DNA of 49,048 nt, from the NCBI GenBank assembly GCA_964452575.1, contig CAYVMN010000004.1:1-49048 (forward strand), in the 5' to 3' direction. The notes beneath the pieces are model-generated. The model was not told where the DNA came from and did no database searches. It saw only the letters and a program-made list of their open reading frames with translations. The stretch comes from CAYVMN01 sp964452575. Lineage in GTDB: Bacteria; Desulfobacterota; DSM-4660; Desulfatiglandales; Desulfatiglandaceae. The position numbers were made by a program, and so were the translations under genes. Of this stretch, positions 1-8,213 are shown in pieces; the first letter of the stretch is position 1; each line of letters starts with the position of its first letter.

Positions 1-12
1 TTTTATCCAAAA

Positions 13-40
13 GCTAACCGCTAATGGCTAAGAGCTAACC
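13..40. repeat. Heptad array, GCTAANN family
   Basis: Four consecutive 7-nt units, each beginning GCTAA (GCTAACC, GCTAATG, GCTAAGA, GCTAACC), with no insertion between them. It lies at the left edge of the window, downstream of the sulfotransferase gene read on the minus strand. No inverted partner is visible, possibly because the window starts here. It is one of the 7-nt periodic arrays described in the findings. Confidence 0.75.
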
Positions 41-49
41 GCACAGGTC

Positions 50-84
50 CAAAAAATGAGGGCTTCGGCTTAACTCAGCCGAAG
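50..84 (-). terminator. Rho-independent terminator of the sulfotransferase gene
   Basis: Read on the minus strand, an 8-bp perfect stem (CTTCGGCT / AGCCGAAG, positions 63-70 and 77-84) with a 6-nt loop is followed after a few bases by a run of six T (plus-strand A run 51-56). It sits about 75 nt after the stop codon of the minus-strand sulfotransferase. Hairpin plus T-run in the right orientation is the usual intrinsic terminator layout. Confidence 0.65.
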
Positions 85-158
85 TCTGAATAAGTGCGTC
101 ACCGAAATCAATGGCCTTAGCAGCGTATAGCTATGAGTAGTGTAGAGAACCATGACAT

Positions 159-923
159 TCAAGACAACCATTCACTGCAATCCCAACCTAGCATGCGTTC
201 TAACCCCTTAATATCATATTCAAAAATACTCTTGAGATATTCCTTCTCTCTTTTTGTCATGGAAGAAATATATGGCGTTGAATGAACATTTATTGGCTTG
301 AGGTCTTGTTTGTGCCCTATCTCCAAGAAACTGCATACTCTGCCCAAAGTCTCATGTGGTTGTTGTTGTAATTCATCAGTCCTTAAGACCAAAGTCTGTT
401 CTTTTCTGAAGTAACGCCAAATGTTACGTAGCTGTTCCCCATAAAAACCCCTATCAATATAGGAATATACCCTATGCTGATAGGGTAATGCTTCGCGGCA
501 CCTATCCTGTTCTCTCTGTATGGCATCCCAGAATGAATAGCTATCAGCATTACGACTCCGCTCCATGTTCCAGTGAGAAAATGCCCTTTCAATGGGATTT
601 CGCAAAAGGACAATAATCTTGATCTCTGGATTGTAAGCCCAGATTCGTTTCGGAGCATCGTGCCAATACATATAAATTGGAGTAGCTTCTCCCAATAAGA
701 CATGAGAAGGTTTTGGATTAAAGAACAAGTGGTAGATTGAATAGTCAACTTGGCTTGTCCTAAAATAGGTTTCATTATCAAAGAAGTGAACTTCCTTTTG
801 CTGAGACATGCATATTTCAGGATGAATTTCGAGATATGCAGATAAGGCAGTTGTTCCACCTTTCTGTGTACCGGCAATTAGAAAACCGACCTTTCTGTCT
901 TTCTCTGATGGCAGACTTTTCAT
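159..923 (-). CDS. Sulfotransferase domain protein (PAPS-dependent)
   Basis: Predicted to move a sulfuryl group from PAPS to a carbohydrate or other acceptor. The N-terminal 5'-phosphosulfate loop is visible as GTQKGGTTAL, near residue 20 of the ATG-started protein, followed by HPEICMSQQKEVHFFD, typical of heparan-sulfate-type bacterial sulfotransferases. The 3'-phosphate motif LRNPIERAFSHW is near residue 110. The protein is about 254 residues, normal for the family, with no signal peptide or membrane segment, so it is probably cytosolic. I chose ATG at 923; an in-frame TTG at 938 would add five residues, and neither has a strong Shine-Dalgarno. It points away from the transketolase operon but shares its surface-carbohydrate context with a second sulfotransferase at 5161. 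The acceptor is unknown. Confidence 0.85.
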   Translation of the reverse strand: MKSLPSEKDRKVGFLIAGTQKGGTTALSAYLEIHPEICMSQQKEVHFFDNETYFRTSQVDYSIYHLFFNPKPSHVLLGEATPIYMYWHDAPKRIWAYNPEIKIIVLLRNPIERAFSHWNMERSRNADSYSFWDAIQREQDRCREALPYQHRVYSYIDRGFYGEQLRNIWRYFRKEQTLVLRTDELQQQPHETLGRVCSFLEIGHKQDLKPINVHSTPYISSMTKREKEYLKSIFEYDIKGLERMLGWDCSEWLS

Positions 924-1468
924 TACGACTCGGATCAAATTCTTATGTGCTCAATCATAAAGATTAATGATGCCAATTACGAAACGACCGAGGCTAGGGG
1001 TGTTTTCCGGACCGTGGCCATTCGGTATGCGACTGTCATCTTCATCCAAGTTCAAATCCATAATGTACGGGTAAAGTCTTTACTACCCCGCCTTTTCGTG
1101 ATATTCTCCTTTCACTTTCTTGACCATCTGGATTACTTCCTATTTTCGTGGTTTTTGGCGAATAATCTCTATTAGTTACAAGAAGCTCGGATGGTTTTCT
1201 GAGCAGGATCGCGCGGCATGTTTGCAGTGTCACATTATTATTGGACCGATGGCCGTTTTACAGTTTATCGAGGAGCTATCGGCCTTCACCTTTTGATTAC
1301 GATCTCGAACGCACCTTCAGAGCACCGGATTTACCCTAACGTTGCATAAGAATACAAAGGCGCCCAGTGTGTGTCATTCCCGACCTTCATAACCCTTAGT
1401 GGCAGGTACTTTGAGGTTGTTGTAAAAAGATTTGGACTTTTCCTTTCGAAAACCGAAGAGGTCTGATA
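924..1468. other. Divergent intergenic region, no gene recognised
   Basis: About 545 bases between the minus-strand sulfotransferase and the plus-strand transketolase operon. Short open frames exist on both strands, but none has a recognisable domain or a good ribosome binding site. The region must hold promoters for both directions. I could not pick out a convincing -35/-10 pair. Confidence 0.5.
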
Positions 1469-2284
1469 GTGGGGAAAAAGCTTGAAAAAACAGCTGTTTT
1501 GCCGGGACAACTAAGAAAACATATCCTTGAGCAGTCAAAGCGGGCAAATGTCGGTCACATTGGTTCGGCCTTGTCCATTGTTGAGATCATAAGCGTTCTG
1601 TACAACAGCATTTTGCGGATTCCCCATCCGAACGATTCAACACGGGATCGCTTTATCCTGTCGAAAGGTCACGCGGCCCTAACCCAGTATGCGGCATTTT
1701 ACTTAATGGGATGGTTATCACAGGAAACGCTGAATACCTATTGCGGTAATGGTACATTACTGGGGGTGCATCCAGAGAATGACCTTAAAGGGGTCGATTT
1801 CTCAACCGGGTCCTTGGGGCACGGGCTGGCATACGGTGCAGGTTCAGCGCTGGCAGCCCGGCTTCAAAACTCACCAAGAAACGTTTATGTCCTGGTCAGC
1901 GATGCCGAGTGCAATGAAGGTTCTCTGTGGGAGACTGTTATGTTTGCGGCTCATCATCAGCTTTCTAATTTGGTTGTTATTGTTGACGAAAATAGGCAGC
2001 AGGCCTTCGGCCATACAGAAGATGTCCTTTCGCTTCATCCGCTCGCGGATCGCTGGCGGGCCTTCGGATGGGATACGGTTGAGGCTGACGGACATGATAC
2101 CGGTGAACTGGCCAGAATTATAAGGAGTTTTGACAAAATCTCCGGTCCCCCTCATGCCGTCGTTGCTCATACGACATTTGGTAAAGGAGTTTCCTTTATG
2201 GAAGGTAGGATTGAGTGGCATTATTTGCCAATGTCGGACGAGCAGTATCGACAAGCGTTGAGCGAAATTGGAGAAGGTCCATGA
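1469..2284 (+). CDS. Transketolase, N-terminal (TPP-binding) subunit
   Basis: N-terminal half of a split transketolase, binding thiamine diphosphate and Mg. Visible motifs are the early His in KRANVGHIGSALS, SKGHAA near residue 70, GSLGHGL near 115, and the TPP-binding GD-like motif in the form VSDAECNEGSLWE ending in VDENRQQAFG. The length of 271 residues matches two-subunit transketolases rather than the roughly 650-residue fused enzymes. The start is GTG at 1469, preceded by GAAGAG. Its TGA stop overlaps the ATG of the C-terminal subunit (ATGA at 2281-2284), so the two are translationally coupled. Placed ahead of glycosyltransferase and sulfotransferase genes, it more likely makes or modifies an unusual sugar than serves the pentose phosphate pathway; that role is inference. 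Confidence 0.88.
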   Translation: MGKKLEKTAVLPGQLRKHILEQSKRANVGHIGSALSIVEIISVLYNSILRIPHPNDSTRDRFILSKGHAALTQYAAFYLMGWLSQETLNTYCGNGTLLGVHPENDLKGVDFSTGSLGHGLAYGAGSALAARLQNSPRNVYVLVSDAECNEGSLWETVMFAAHHQLSNLVVIVDENRQQAFGHTEDVLSLHPLADRWRAFGWDTVEADGHDTGELARIIRSFDKISGPPHAVVAHTTFGKGVSFMEGRIEWHYLPMSDEQYRQALSEIGEGP

Positions 2285-3195
2285 GAGGGGCATTTGCAAA
2301 GACGTTGCTGGAACTGGCCGCCGAAGATGAACGCATTCTGCTATTGACTGGAGATGTTGGGTTTATGGTCTGGGAGCCTTTTGTCGAAAAATACCCTCAG
2401 CGATTTCTTAATGTGGGGGTGGCCGAACAGAATATGATGGGTTTGGCTACGGGTCTGGCTGACTCAGGTTTCTTTCCATTTACCTATTCTATTGCCACGT
2501 TTGCCACTCTGAGACCCTATGAATTTATTCGCAATGGGCCCATTCATCATCGCCTTCCGGTCCGCATCGTAGGTGTCGGCGAAGGCCATGAATACGGCAG
2601 CGCCGGTCACACCCATCATGGGCTGGAAGATGTAGGGGTGATGCGCATGCAACCAGGGATAATGATCATTACACCCGCTGATTCCCAACAAACTTGCCGT
2701 GCCGTGAAAGCCACATACGATCTGCCTGGGCCCATCTACTATCGCCTTGGAAAAAACGACAACATCACCGTACCTGGCCTAGACGGTCGCTTTACCCTGG
2801 GTAGAGTGGAGGTGCTCCGCGAGGGAGATGCCCTGTTGTGGGTCACCATGGGAGGGGTCACCGTGGAGGTGGCAAAGGCCGCGGATTTGTTGGCTCGAAA
2901 TGGTATTCGAAGTACTGTGTTGGTTGTGGCCAGTATAAACCCTGCGCCCGAGGAGGAGTTGGCTGCTTTTGCCGATCGATTCCCTCTTGTGATCACGGTG
3001 GAAGCCCATTATACGGTCGGTGGGCTGGGATCCCTCGTATCGGAGGTGGTTGCTGAACATGCAATTGGCTGCCGCGTCATTCGCCGGGGTATGTCATCCA
3101 TACCATCCGGGATATCGGGTAATCAGAAATATTATGACAACCTTTTCGGCCTAAACGCCGAATCTCTGGTTGAATTGGTAAGCCAGGAGCTTTAG
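2281..3195 (+). CDS. Transketolase, C-terminal (pyrimidine-binding) subunit
   Basis: Second half of the split transketolase, with a Pyr-type domain followed by the transketolase C-terminal domain. RFLNVGVAEQNMMGLATG carries the conserved catalytic Glu that activates TPP. The segment around FTYSIATFATLRPYE, the HTHHGLEDVGVMR stretch (phosphate/substrate His cluster) and the YYRLGK end of the Pyr domain are all present. The C-terminal domain begins near ALLWVTMGG. I place the start at the ATG overlapping the upstream stop, giving 304 residues; an upstream in-frame start at 2215 would overlap the N-terminal subunit by about 70 nt and adds unrelated residues. It forms a heterodimeric or tetrameric enzyme with the preceding product. 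A 56-nt gap separates it from the glycosyltransferase gene. Confidence 0.88.
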   Translation: MRGAFAKTLLELAAEDERILLLTGDVGFMVWEPFVEKYPQRFLNVGVAEQNMMGLATGLADSGFFPFTYSIATFATLRPYEFIRNGPIHHRLPVRIVGVGEGHEYGSAGHTHHGLEDVGVMRMQPGIMIITPADSQQTCRAVKATYDLPGPIYYRLGKNDNITVPGLDGRFTLGRVEVLREGDALLWVTMGGVTVEVAKAADLLARNGIRSTVLVVASINPAPEEELAAFADRFPLVITVEAHYTVGGLGSLVSEVVAEHAIGCRVIRRGMSSIPSGISGNQKYYDNLFGLNAESLVELVSQEL

Positions 3196-3251
3196 CCATT
3201 TATAAATAGAGGGCCTTCGAGTTCAGGGGCTTTGCAGAGACGGTTACAAAC

Positions 3252-3950
3252 ATGGCTGATATTCTCATTTCCATTATTCTTCCCCTCCATAATCAGGGAG
3301 ACCACATAGCCATTATTGTCGATGAATATATAAAAATACTTTCACATATCCGGTGTGACAAGGAGTATCTCCTGGTCGCAAACGGATGCCGAGATAACAC
3401 TGTCGAAGTATGCCATGGGCTCAGTCAAAAACACAAGGTAATAAGGGTCATCGAGAGCAAGACCAAGGGATGGGGCCTGGCAGTCAAGTTGGGCCTGCGG
3501 GAGGCCAAAGGCGATATGGTCTGCTACACGAACGCAGCACGAACCTCACCGCAGGATTTAGCGGTTTTCTTGCTTTACGCCGTTGCAAATCCGAATCTCG
3601 TCATAAAAGCCACCCGGAAAACTCGAGAAAAACTAAAAAGGCGGTTGGGGTCAGTCCTCTATAATTTAGAATGTCGCTTCTTCTTCGATTTGTCGTGCTG
3701 GGACATTAATGGAACGCCAAAGGTTTTTCCCCGCCATTTTGGCCATTTGCTCAAACTGACGCGCGACGATGACTTGATTGATCTTGAGTTCAACATCATT
3801 TGTCGTCGCAAAAACTACCCGATGCTTCAACTGCCGATCTTCTCCACCAGACGACATGGTGGGGCAAGTACAACAAACTACCGCTCAGCATTCGGCATGT
3901 ATATGGGTGCATATAAGATGTGGCGGAAAATCAGAAGCAGCTCCAAATGA
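3252..3950 (+). CDS. GT2-family glycosyltransferase (polyprenol-phosphate type)
   Basis: A 232-residue GT-A glycosyltransferase related to dolichol-phosphate-mannose-synthase-like enzymes. The N-terminus ISIILPLHNQGDHI is the standard nucleotide-binding strand, and NGCRDNTVEV is the second conserved segment. GWGLAVKLGLREAKGD leads to the position where the metal-binding DXD normally sits. Here that site reads YTNAARTSPQDL, with no D-X-D. This may be a subfamily in which an Asn and a later Asp substitute, or it may signal an altered donor mechanism. No membrane helices are visible, unlike undecaprenyl-phosphate transferases with a C-terminal two-helix anchor. Its TGA overlaps the ATG of the next gene. 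Donor and acceptor are unknown; it probably acts on the same glycan as the neighbouring sulfotransferase. Confidence 0.8.
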   Translation: MADILISIILPLHNQGDHIAIIVDEYIKILSHIRCDKEYLLVANGCRDNTVEVCHGLSQKHKVIRVIESKTKGWGLAVKLGLREAKGDMVCYTNAARTSPQDLAVFLLYAVANPNLVIKATRKTREKLKRRLGSVLYNLECRFFFDLSCWDINGTPKVFPRHFGHLLKLTRDDDLIDLEFNIICRRKNYPMLQLPIFSTRRHGGASTTNYRSAFGMYMGAYKMWRKIRSSSK

Positions 3951-5164
3951 GTGAAACACAAAATCAAGATAGATTTTGGGAGCGTCACACCTTCGAGTGG
4001 CGTGATTCCGTGCAGATAACCAGTCAGTGGCGAGAAGCCGGTGCTGTGAAGCCACAACTCCTGGCCTTTGACGTTCGGGGAAAGTGGTGGGAGACTCTGG
4101 AATCGCTCCGGGTCACCCTGTTGGTAACTCGTGAATACGAGCATCTGGTTGTGGCCTTGAACCACGACGGTTACAAGGCAACCATCACCTTTCAGCCGAT
4201 GCCTCACCCTTCAGGGGTAGTGGTTGATCGCAAAAACAATGTTGTCTATTTCGCAAGCACACGCAATCCGAATCAAGTGTATGATTTTGAACCCGTAACC
4301 GGCCATCTTGCCCGGGGTGAATTGTCCAATAAATCGTCGGTCTTGGAAGAACCGCTCGTGCCTGTACGCACCCGTTTCTATCCAGGATGCATGTATCTTC
4401 ATGACCTAGCGATTATTGACGGTTCTTTATATGCCAATGCAGTGGCCCATAATGCCGTGGTTCGCCTCGGACCTCATGGGGATTATCGGCGAGTTTGGTG
4501 GCCCCGCTGTATTGAAAAAGGGAGAGGGCCGGATTTCAGCCTGAATTATCTCCAGTTGAATTCCATTGCAGCCGGCAAGACCATATCCAAATCGTTCTTT
4601 TCGGCATCTACGGAAAGGATTTCTCGTAGGCGACCAGGTCACAAGAATTTCCCTGTGGATAAGCGGGGGGTAATTTTTTCCGGTTCCACACGGGAACCAT
4701 TAGTACGAGGGCTTACCCGGCCCCATTCAGCCAGATTATTCCGCGACCGCCTATGGGCGGATAACAGCGGTTATGGTGAATTCGGCTACGCGGAAGGTGA
4801 TAGGTTCGTGCCTATCGCCAAGCTCCCGGGGTGGACTCGCGGTCTCTGCTTTACCAAGAACATTGCCTTTGTAGGAACATCTCGTATTATTCCGCGATTT
4901 CGTCAATATGCGCCGGGAATAGAGGCAGAGAAGTGTCTTTGTGGCATCCACGCAGTTGACATCGACACTGGCCGGATCATAGGGAGTCTGATCTGGCCCT
5001 ATGGCAGTCAGGTTTTTGCCATTGACTGGATAGACGCGCAATTAAGCAAGGGCTTCCCTTTCCGTGCCACAGGCAGGCGGGCAACAGCCATGGAGAGGCA
5101 ACTGTTCTATTCCTTTGAAACCAGAAATGTGAGAGATATAGGGCCTGGGAGAAAACGACAGTGA
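3947..5164 (+). CDS. DUF4915 / TIGR03032-type protein
   Basis: A 405-residue protein with the features of the TIGR03032/DUF4915 family, found in surface-polysaccharide loci and without a firmly assigned reaction. Characteristic stretches are PHPSGVVVDRKNNVVYFAS, the YPGCMYLHDLAIIDGSLY segment, and the later LTRPHSARLFRDRLW, DNSGYGEFG and PGWTRGLCF. The repeated pattern of short beta-rich blocks suggests a beta-propeller fold; that is inference. The start is the ATG overlapping the upstream stop (ATGA at 3947-3950); a GTG at 3920 would add nine residues. It sits between a glycosyltransferase and a sulfotransferase with start/stop overlaps on both sides, so it is almost certainly co-translated and acts in the same pathway. 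Confidence 0.72.
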   Translation: MSETQNQDRFWERHTFEWRDSVQITSQWREAGAVKPQLLAFDVRGKWWETLESLRVTLLVTREYEHLVVALNHDGYKATITFQPMPHPSGVVVDRKNNVVYFASTRNPNQVYDFEPVTGHLARGELSNKSSVLEEPLVPVRTRFYPGCMYLHDLAIIDGSLYANAVAHNAVVRLGPHGDYRRVWWPRCIEKGRGPDFSLNYLQLNSIAAGKTISKSFFSASTERISRRRPGHKNFPVDKRGVIFSGSTREPLVRGLTRPHSARLFRDRLWADNSGYGEFGYAEGDRFVPIAKLPGWTRGLCFTKNIAFVGTSRIIPRFRQYAPGIEAEKCLCGIHAVDIDTGRIIGSLIWPYGSQVFAIDWIDAQLSKGFPFRATGRRATAMERQLFYSFETRNVRDIGPGRKRQ

Positions 5165-6087
5165 TCCATCAATTTCGTCTGATTATGCTCAGCGCCATGT
5201 ATGAAAACGGCGGAAATGTTACGCACCGTTTTCTGGACGGACATCCGCAACTGTTTGTGTATCCCTTTGAGTCTCAACTGGGTACGCGCTATGTAAGCGA
5301 TTTTCTATCCTCCATGTATCCGGTGAAATACCGATGGCCCGTTTTTTCACTCAGTGCGTCTCCTTATCAGGATTACAAGGCCATCATTGATGAGGAAACA
5401 AAGGTGAGAGGGATTACCCCTCATGTCAGCAAGTTCCGCCACATGCCAATGGATTTTTCCGATGATGAACGATGCCGGATTTACCAGGATTATGTAAAGA
5501 AGACAGGGCGATCCACAGGCACTAATGTCATGGCCTTTTTTAAGGCCACTTTTGATGCGTGGAAGGATTATAAACGCACCGGGGAAGAAACCGCCTACCT
5601 GGGATACAGTCCGATCATCATCGTTGACGCTGAAAAAATTATCACGGATCTGGCTCAGAGTCATGTCATACACATTGTGCGCAACCCGTGGTCCGCGTAC
5701 GGGGACACCAAGAAGCGCCCCGTGCCCATCTCCATCGCTCATTACATGGCCGCATGGACGCAGAATCAGTACTACGCCTTGCTGTATAAAGAGAAATATC
5801 CCGATCGGATACATCTGCTTCGCCTCGAGGATATCCTGGCGGACCCTGAGAAAACCCTGGGTGAACTCTTGGAAACACTTGGCCTTGGAAGAGGCAGATT
5901 CCTGAAATACCCCACTTGGAACAGTAACTCTTTGGATGAAGTGTATCCCTGGGGTACGATTCGCCATGCAACTCCCGAAGCAAACAGAAAAGCGGCTGAG
6001 GCGTTATGTCGTAAAGAGCAGGAAGAGATTCGTTGGCGAGCGTCCCTTTATCTTGAATCATTTGATTTCAAAGACTTTATCAGTTGA
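5161..6087 (+). CDS. Sulfotransferase family protein
   Basis: A 308-residue cytosolic protein of the sulfotransferase superfamily. The N-terminal SAMYENGGNVTHRFLDGHPQL takes the place of the usual 5'-phosphosulfate loop, with a Gly-Gly-Asn in place of the more common Gly-Thr-Ser/Thr, as in a recognised subfamily. VIHIVRNPWSAYGDTKKRP near residue 175 is the 3'-phosphate-binding motif, and LRLEDILADPEKTLGEL is the standard C-terminal helix. The GTG start overlaps the upstream TGA (GTGA at 5161-5164). It resembles the sulfotransferase at 159-923 only at motif level, so the two probably have different acceptors. With the neighbouring genes it implies a sulfated surface glycan, unless the enzyme uses another donor. 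Confidence 0.75.
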   Translation: MIHQFRLIMLSAMYENGGNVTHRFLDGHPQLFVYPFESQLGTRYVSDFLSSMYPVKYRWPVFSLSASPYQDYKAIIDEETKVRGITPHVSKFRHMPMDFSDDERCRIYQDYVKKTGRSTGTNVMAFFKATFDAWKDYKRTGEETAYLGYSPIIIVDAEKIITDLAQSHVIHIVRNPWSAYGDTKKRPVPISIAHYMAAWTQNQYYALLYKEKYPDRIHLLRLEDILADPEKTLGELLETLGLGRGRFLKYPTWNSNSLDEVYPWGTIRHATPEANRKAAEALCRKEQEEIRWRASLYLESFDFKDFIS

Positions 6088-6089
6088 CC

Positions 6090-7085
6090 ATGAAAAAGGT
6101 TTTGGTGACAGGCGGCACCGGCTTTGTTGGCGCAAACCTCATTCACCGTTTAATCAAAGAGGGCCACGAGGTCCACTTGCTTGTCCGTCCTGGATACAAG
6201 TCCTGGCGAATTGAAGACATACGGGAACACTTGCACATCCATATGGGGGAGATTCTGGATTTCGAGGCCATCACAAATATCGTGGCTCATGTACGTCCTG
6301 AGTGGATATTTCACCTGGCTGTCTATGGAGCCTATCCAGATCAAATCGACATTCGTCAGATAATGAACACCAATATCCTAGGAACGGTGAACCTTGTTGA
6401 AGCCTGTATGGAGAAGGGGTTTGAAGCCTTTGTCAATACAGGGTCATCTTCTGAATATGGTCTCAAAGACCATGCGCCGCCTGAAACAGAAAGGGTTGAT
6501 CCTAACAGCAATTACGCCGTAAGCAAGGTTGCGGCAACGCTCTTTTGCAGATATATTTCCATAAACCACGACATCCATCTGCCTACCCTGCGTCTTTCAA
6601 GTGTATATGGCCCATATGAAGACCCGACCCGACTGATGCCTACCCTGATTGTGAAGGGACTGAATAATGAACTACCAGCGCTGGTTGAACCCAATATTGC
6701 CCGTGATCTGATCTATGTCGATGACGTTGTGGATGCCTTTTTGAAGGCTGCATCTGCCAGGAACATAGAAAGAGGGACCATATATAATGTAGGAACAGGC
6801 GTCCAGAAGACACTAAGAGATATTGTTGAGATTGCCCGAAAGACCCTCAATATCGAGCCAGAACCCCAGTGGGAAACCATGCCAAATCGCCTGTGGGATA
6901 CAACCACATGGCTGGCAGACAATCGAAAGATCACCAAAGAACTTGACTGGCACCCCAAATATACGTTCGAGCAGGGATTTCAATCTATGGCTGACTGGTT
7001 TTGTCAGTCGACCGAAATGCTGCGCTTTTACCGTTTAAGCTCACGCCTGGTCCTGATGAATTGCCGCCAAGAAGCCAAACCTTGA
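6090..7085 (+). CDS. NAD(P)-dependent nucleotide-sugar epimerase/dehydratase/reductase (extended SDR)
   Basis: An extended short-chain dehydrogenase of about 331 residues. It begins KKVLVTGGTGFVGANL (TGxxGxxG Rossmann motif), with the catalytic Ser region TGSSSEYG near residue 125 and the YAVSK Tyr-x-x-x-Lys pair near 150. RLSSVYGPYEDP and RDLIYVDDVVDA match the sugar-nucleotide-binding half of GalE-like and GDP-6-deoxymannose-reductase-like enzymes. I prefer ATG 6090 over the in-frame TTG at 6084, although the TTG overlaps the upstream stop. It is the last gene of the plus-strand operon, and its 3' end overlaps the convergent SGNH-hydrolase gene by 58 nt. The exact substrate cannot be read from sequence; it should supply a nucleotide sugar for the upstream transferases. 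Confidence 0.82.
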   Translation: MKKVLVTGGTGFVGANLIHRLIKEGHEVHLLVRPGYKSWRIEDIREHLHIHMGEILDFEAITNIVAHVRPEWIFHLAVYGAYPDQIDIRQIMNTNILGTVNLVEACMEKGFEAFVNTGSSSEYGLKDHAPPETERVDPNSNYAVSKVAATLFCRYISINHDIHLPTLRLSSVYGPYEDPTRLMPTLIVKGLNNELPALVEPNIARDLIYVDDVVDAFLKAASARNIERGTIYNVGTGVQKTLRDIVEIARKTLNIEPEPQWETMPNRLWDTTTWLADNRKITKELDWHPKYTFEQGFQSMADWFCQSTEMLRFYRLSSRLVLMNCRQEAKP

Positions 7086-8176
7086 ATCTTACCATATACC
7101 AAGTTACTAACCAGTCTCGCCTCTGCTGCACGATAATGACCGCCTGAGTAATAACCATGCGTTTGCAGAAACTCTTGCCTCGTGTTTATGTATTTAACAC
7201 CAGATTTCTTGACAAAACTGAGAAAGGCCTCTTCCTCAGGGCTGTGATACTTCTGATCCCACATTTCTGACCCAGTGGCTAGATAAATAACCAGGAACTC
7301 TGCACCGGCTCGCCTGGCAGTTTCATACATATTTTCAAGGAGCTTTTTGAACAGTCTGTTTTCGTAGGTCAAGTTACTGGCAAATGTCTTTCTTGTGGTA
7401 TGATATAAGTTATTAAATACATTATCAATTCTTATGTACTTCAGGTCAAAGTCCTTTTGACACATTTCATGAAACGTCTCCCTGTAAACTTCCTCCAGAC
7501 TCCCGATAGGCGTGTTGGTTAACACCAGTCTATCCCCTTCAATTTCAAATTTCGGTTTTTTAAAATCTCTGAAATCAAGCATGGTTCGCCAGATGTCTTC
7601 CCTGACAAACGCAACGATAACGAGATTTGGCTTATAGAACATGATGGTTTCTCGCAAGGTAATATACATCTGATCGATGCCATATCCTCCCACGGCTAAA
7701 TTTACAACATTCAAACGACCGTCTATCGCCTGGAGCATGTTAGGCCAGACGCATGAATCATCGGCGTCAATCCCAAAAGTATAGGAATCCCCGACGATAA
7801 GGACTTGGTATTGGTCCTTATTATAGGTATAGTCTTTTAAGGCTCGATGCCCTAAATTGTTTGTTGTATACCGATAGCCATCCTTTATCAGCGATATATT
7901 AGGCTTTGGCGTCCACCCTCGAGTCTTGTGGGGGATGTGGGTGCCGTACATGAGCGCATGATTCTCAAGCTTATTCCGTTCATATTGCTCAATGAATCTT
8001 CTTTTCCAATAATCTGAGTCATGATAATCAGTGAAGGGGTTTGGTCCTGAAAGAGAATTGATCTTCTCAATGACCCTGATCAAATGGGGGGCCATATGAT
8101 ATGACACTTGAAGAACCGCTTCTGAGAGTATCAGGGTAAAGAGGATCACAATGAAGATATTCCTTATGGTTTTCAT
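7028..8176 (-). CDS. Membrane-anchored SGNH/GDSL-type hydrolase
   Basis: A protein of about 382 residues with one N-terminal membrane segment (IFIVILFTLILSEAVL), so the rest is probably periplasmic. Block I of the SGNH fold is VLIVGDSYTFGID near residue 125, with the nucleophile Ser. NLAVGGYGIDQ is the block II/III Gly/Asn region. The C-terminal SGGHYRAAEARLV resembles block V, but the usual D-x-x-H has Gly where Asp is expected. Such proteins add or remove O-acyl groups on surface glycans. ATG 8176 directly precedes the hydrophobic segment; a TTG at 8209, only 4 nt after the upstream gene's stop, would add 11 residues and is also possible. It is adjacent to a GT39-like protein, consistent with glycan decoration. 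Confidence 0.7.
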   Translation of the reverse strand: MKTIRNIFIVILFTLILSEAVLQVSYHMAPHLIRVIEKINSLSGPNPFTDYHDSDYWKRRFIEQYERNKLENHALMYGTHIPHKTRGWTPKPNISLIKDGYRYTTNNLGHRALKDYTYNKDQYQVLIVGDSYTFGIDADDSCVWPNMLQAIDGRLNVVNLAVGGYGIDQMYITLRETIMFYKPNLVIVAFVREDIWRTMLDFRDFKKPKFEIEGDRLVLTNTPIGSLEEVYRETFHEMCQKDFDLKYIRIDNVFNNLYHTTRKTFASNLTYENRLFKKLLENMYETARRAGAEFLVIYLATGSEMWDQKYHSPEEEAFLSFVKKSGVKYINTRQEFLQTHGYYSGGHYRAAEARLVSNLVYGKIQGLASWRQFIRTRRELKR

Positions 8177-8213
8177 TATTGATCCAAAAGCCTTCTTCCA
8201 GTTATCCAATCGT

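Noticed and set aside
945..1233. Two small open frames in the divergent region
   Set aside because: No ribosome sites, no family resemblance, unusual composition; treated as non-coding.
5347..5967. Minus-strand open frame of 206 codons opposite the sulfotransferase
   Set aside because: No recognisable motif; the plus-strand sulfotransferase carries clear family motifs and overlaps its neighbours as an operon gene should.
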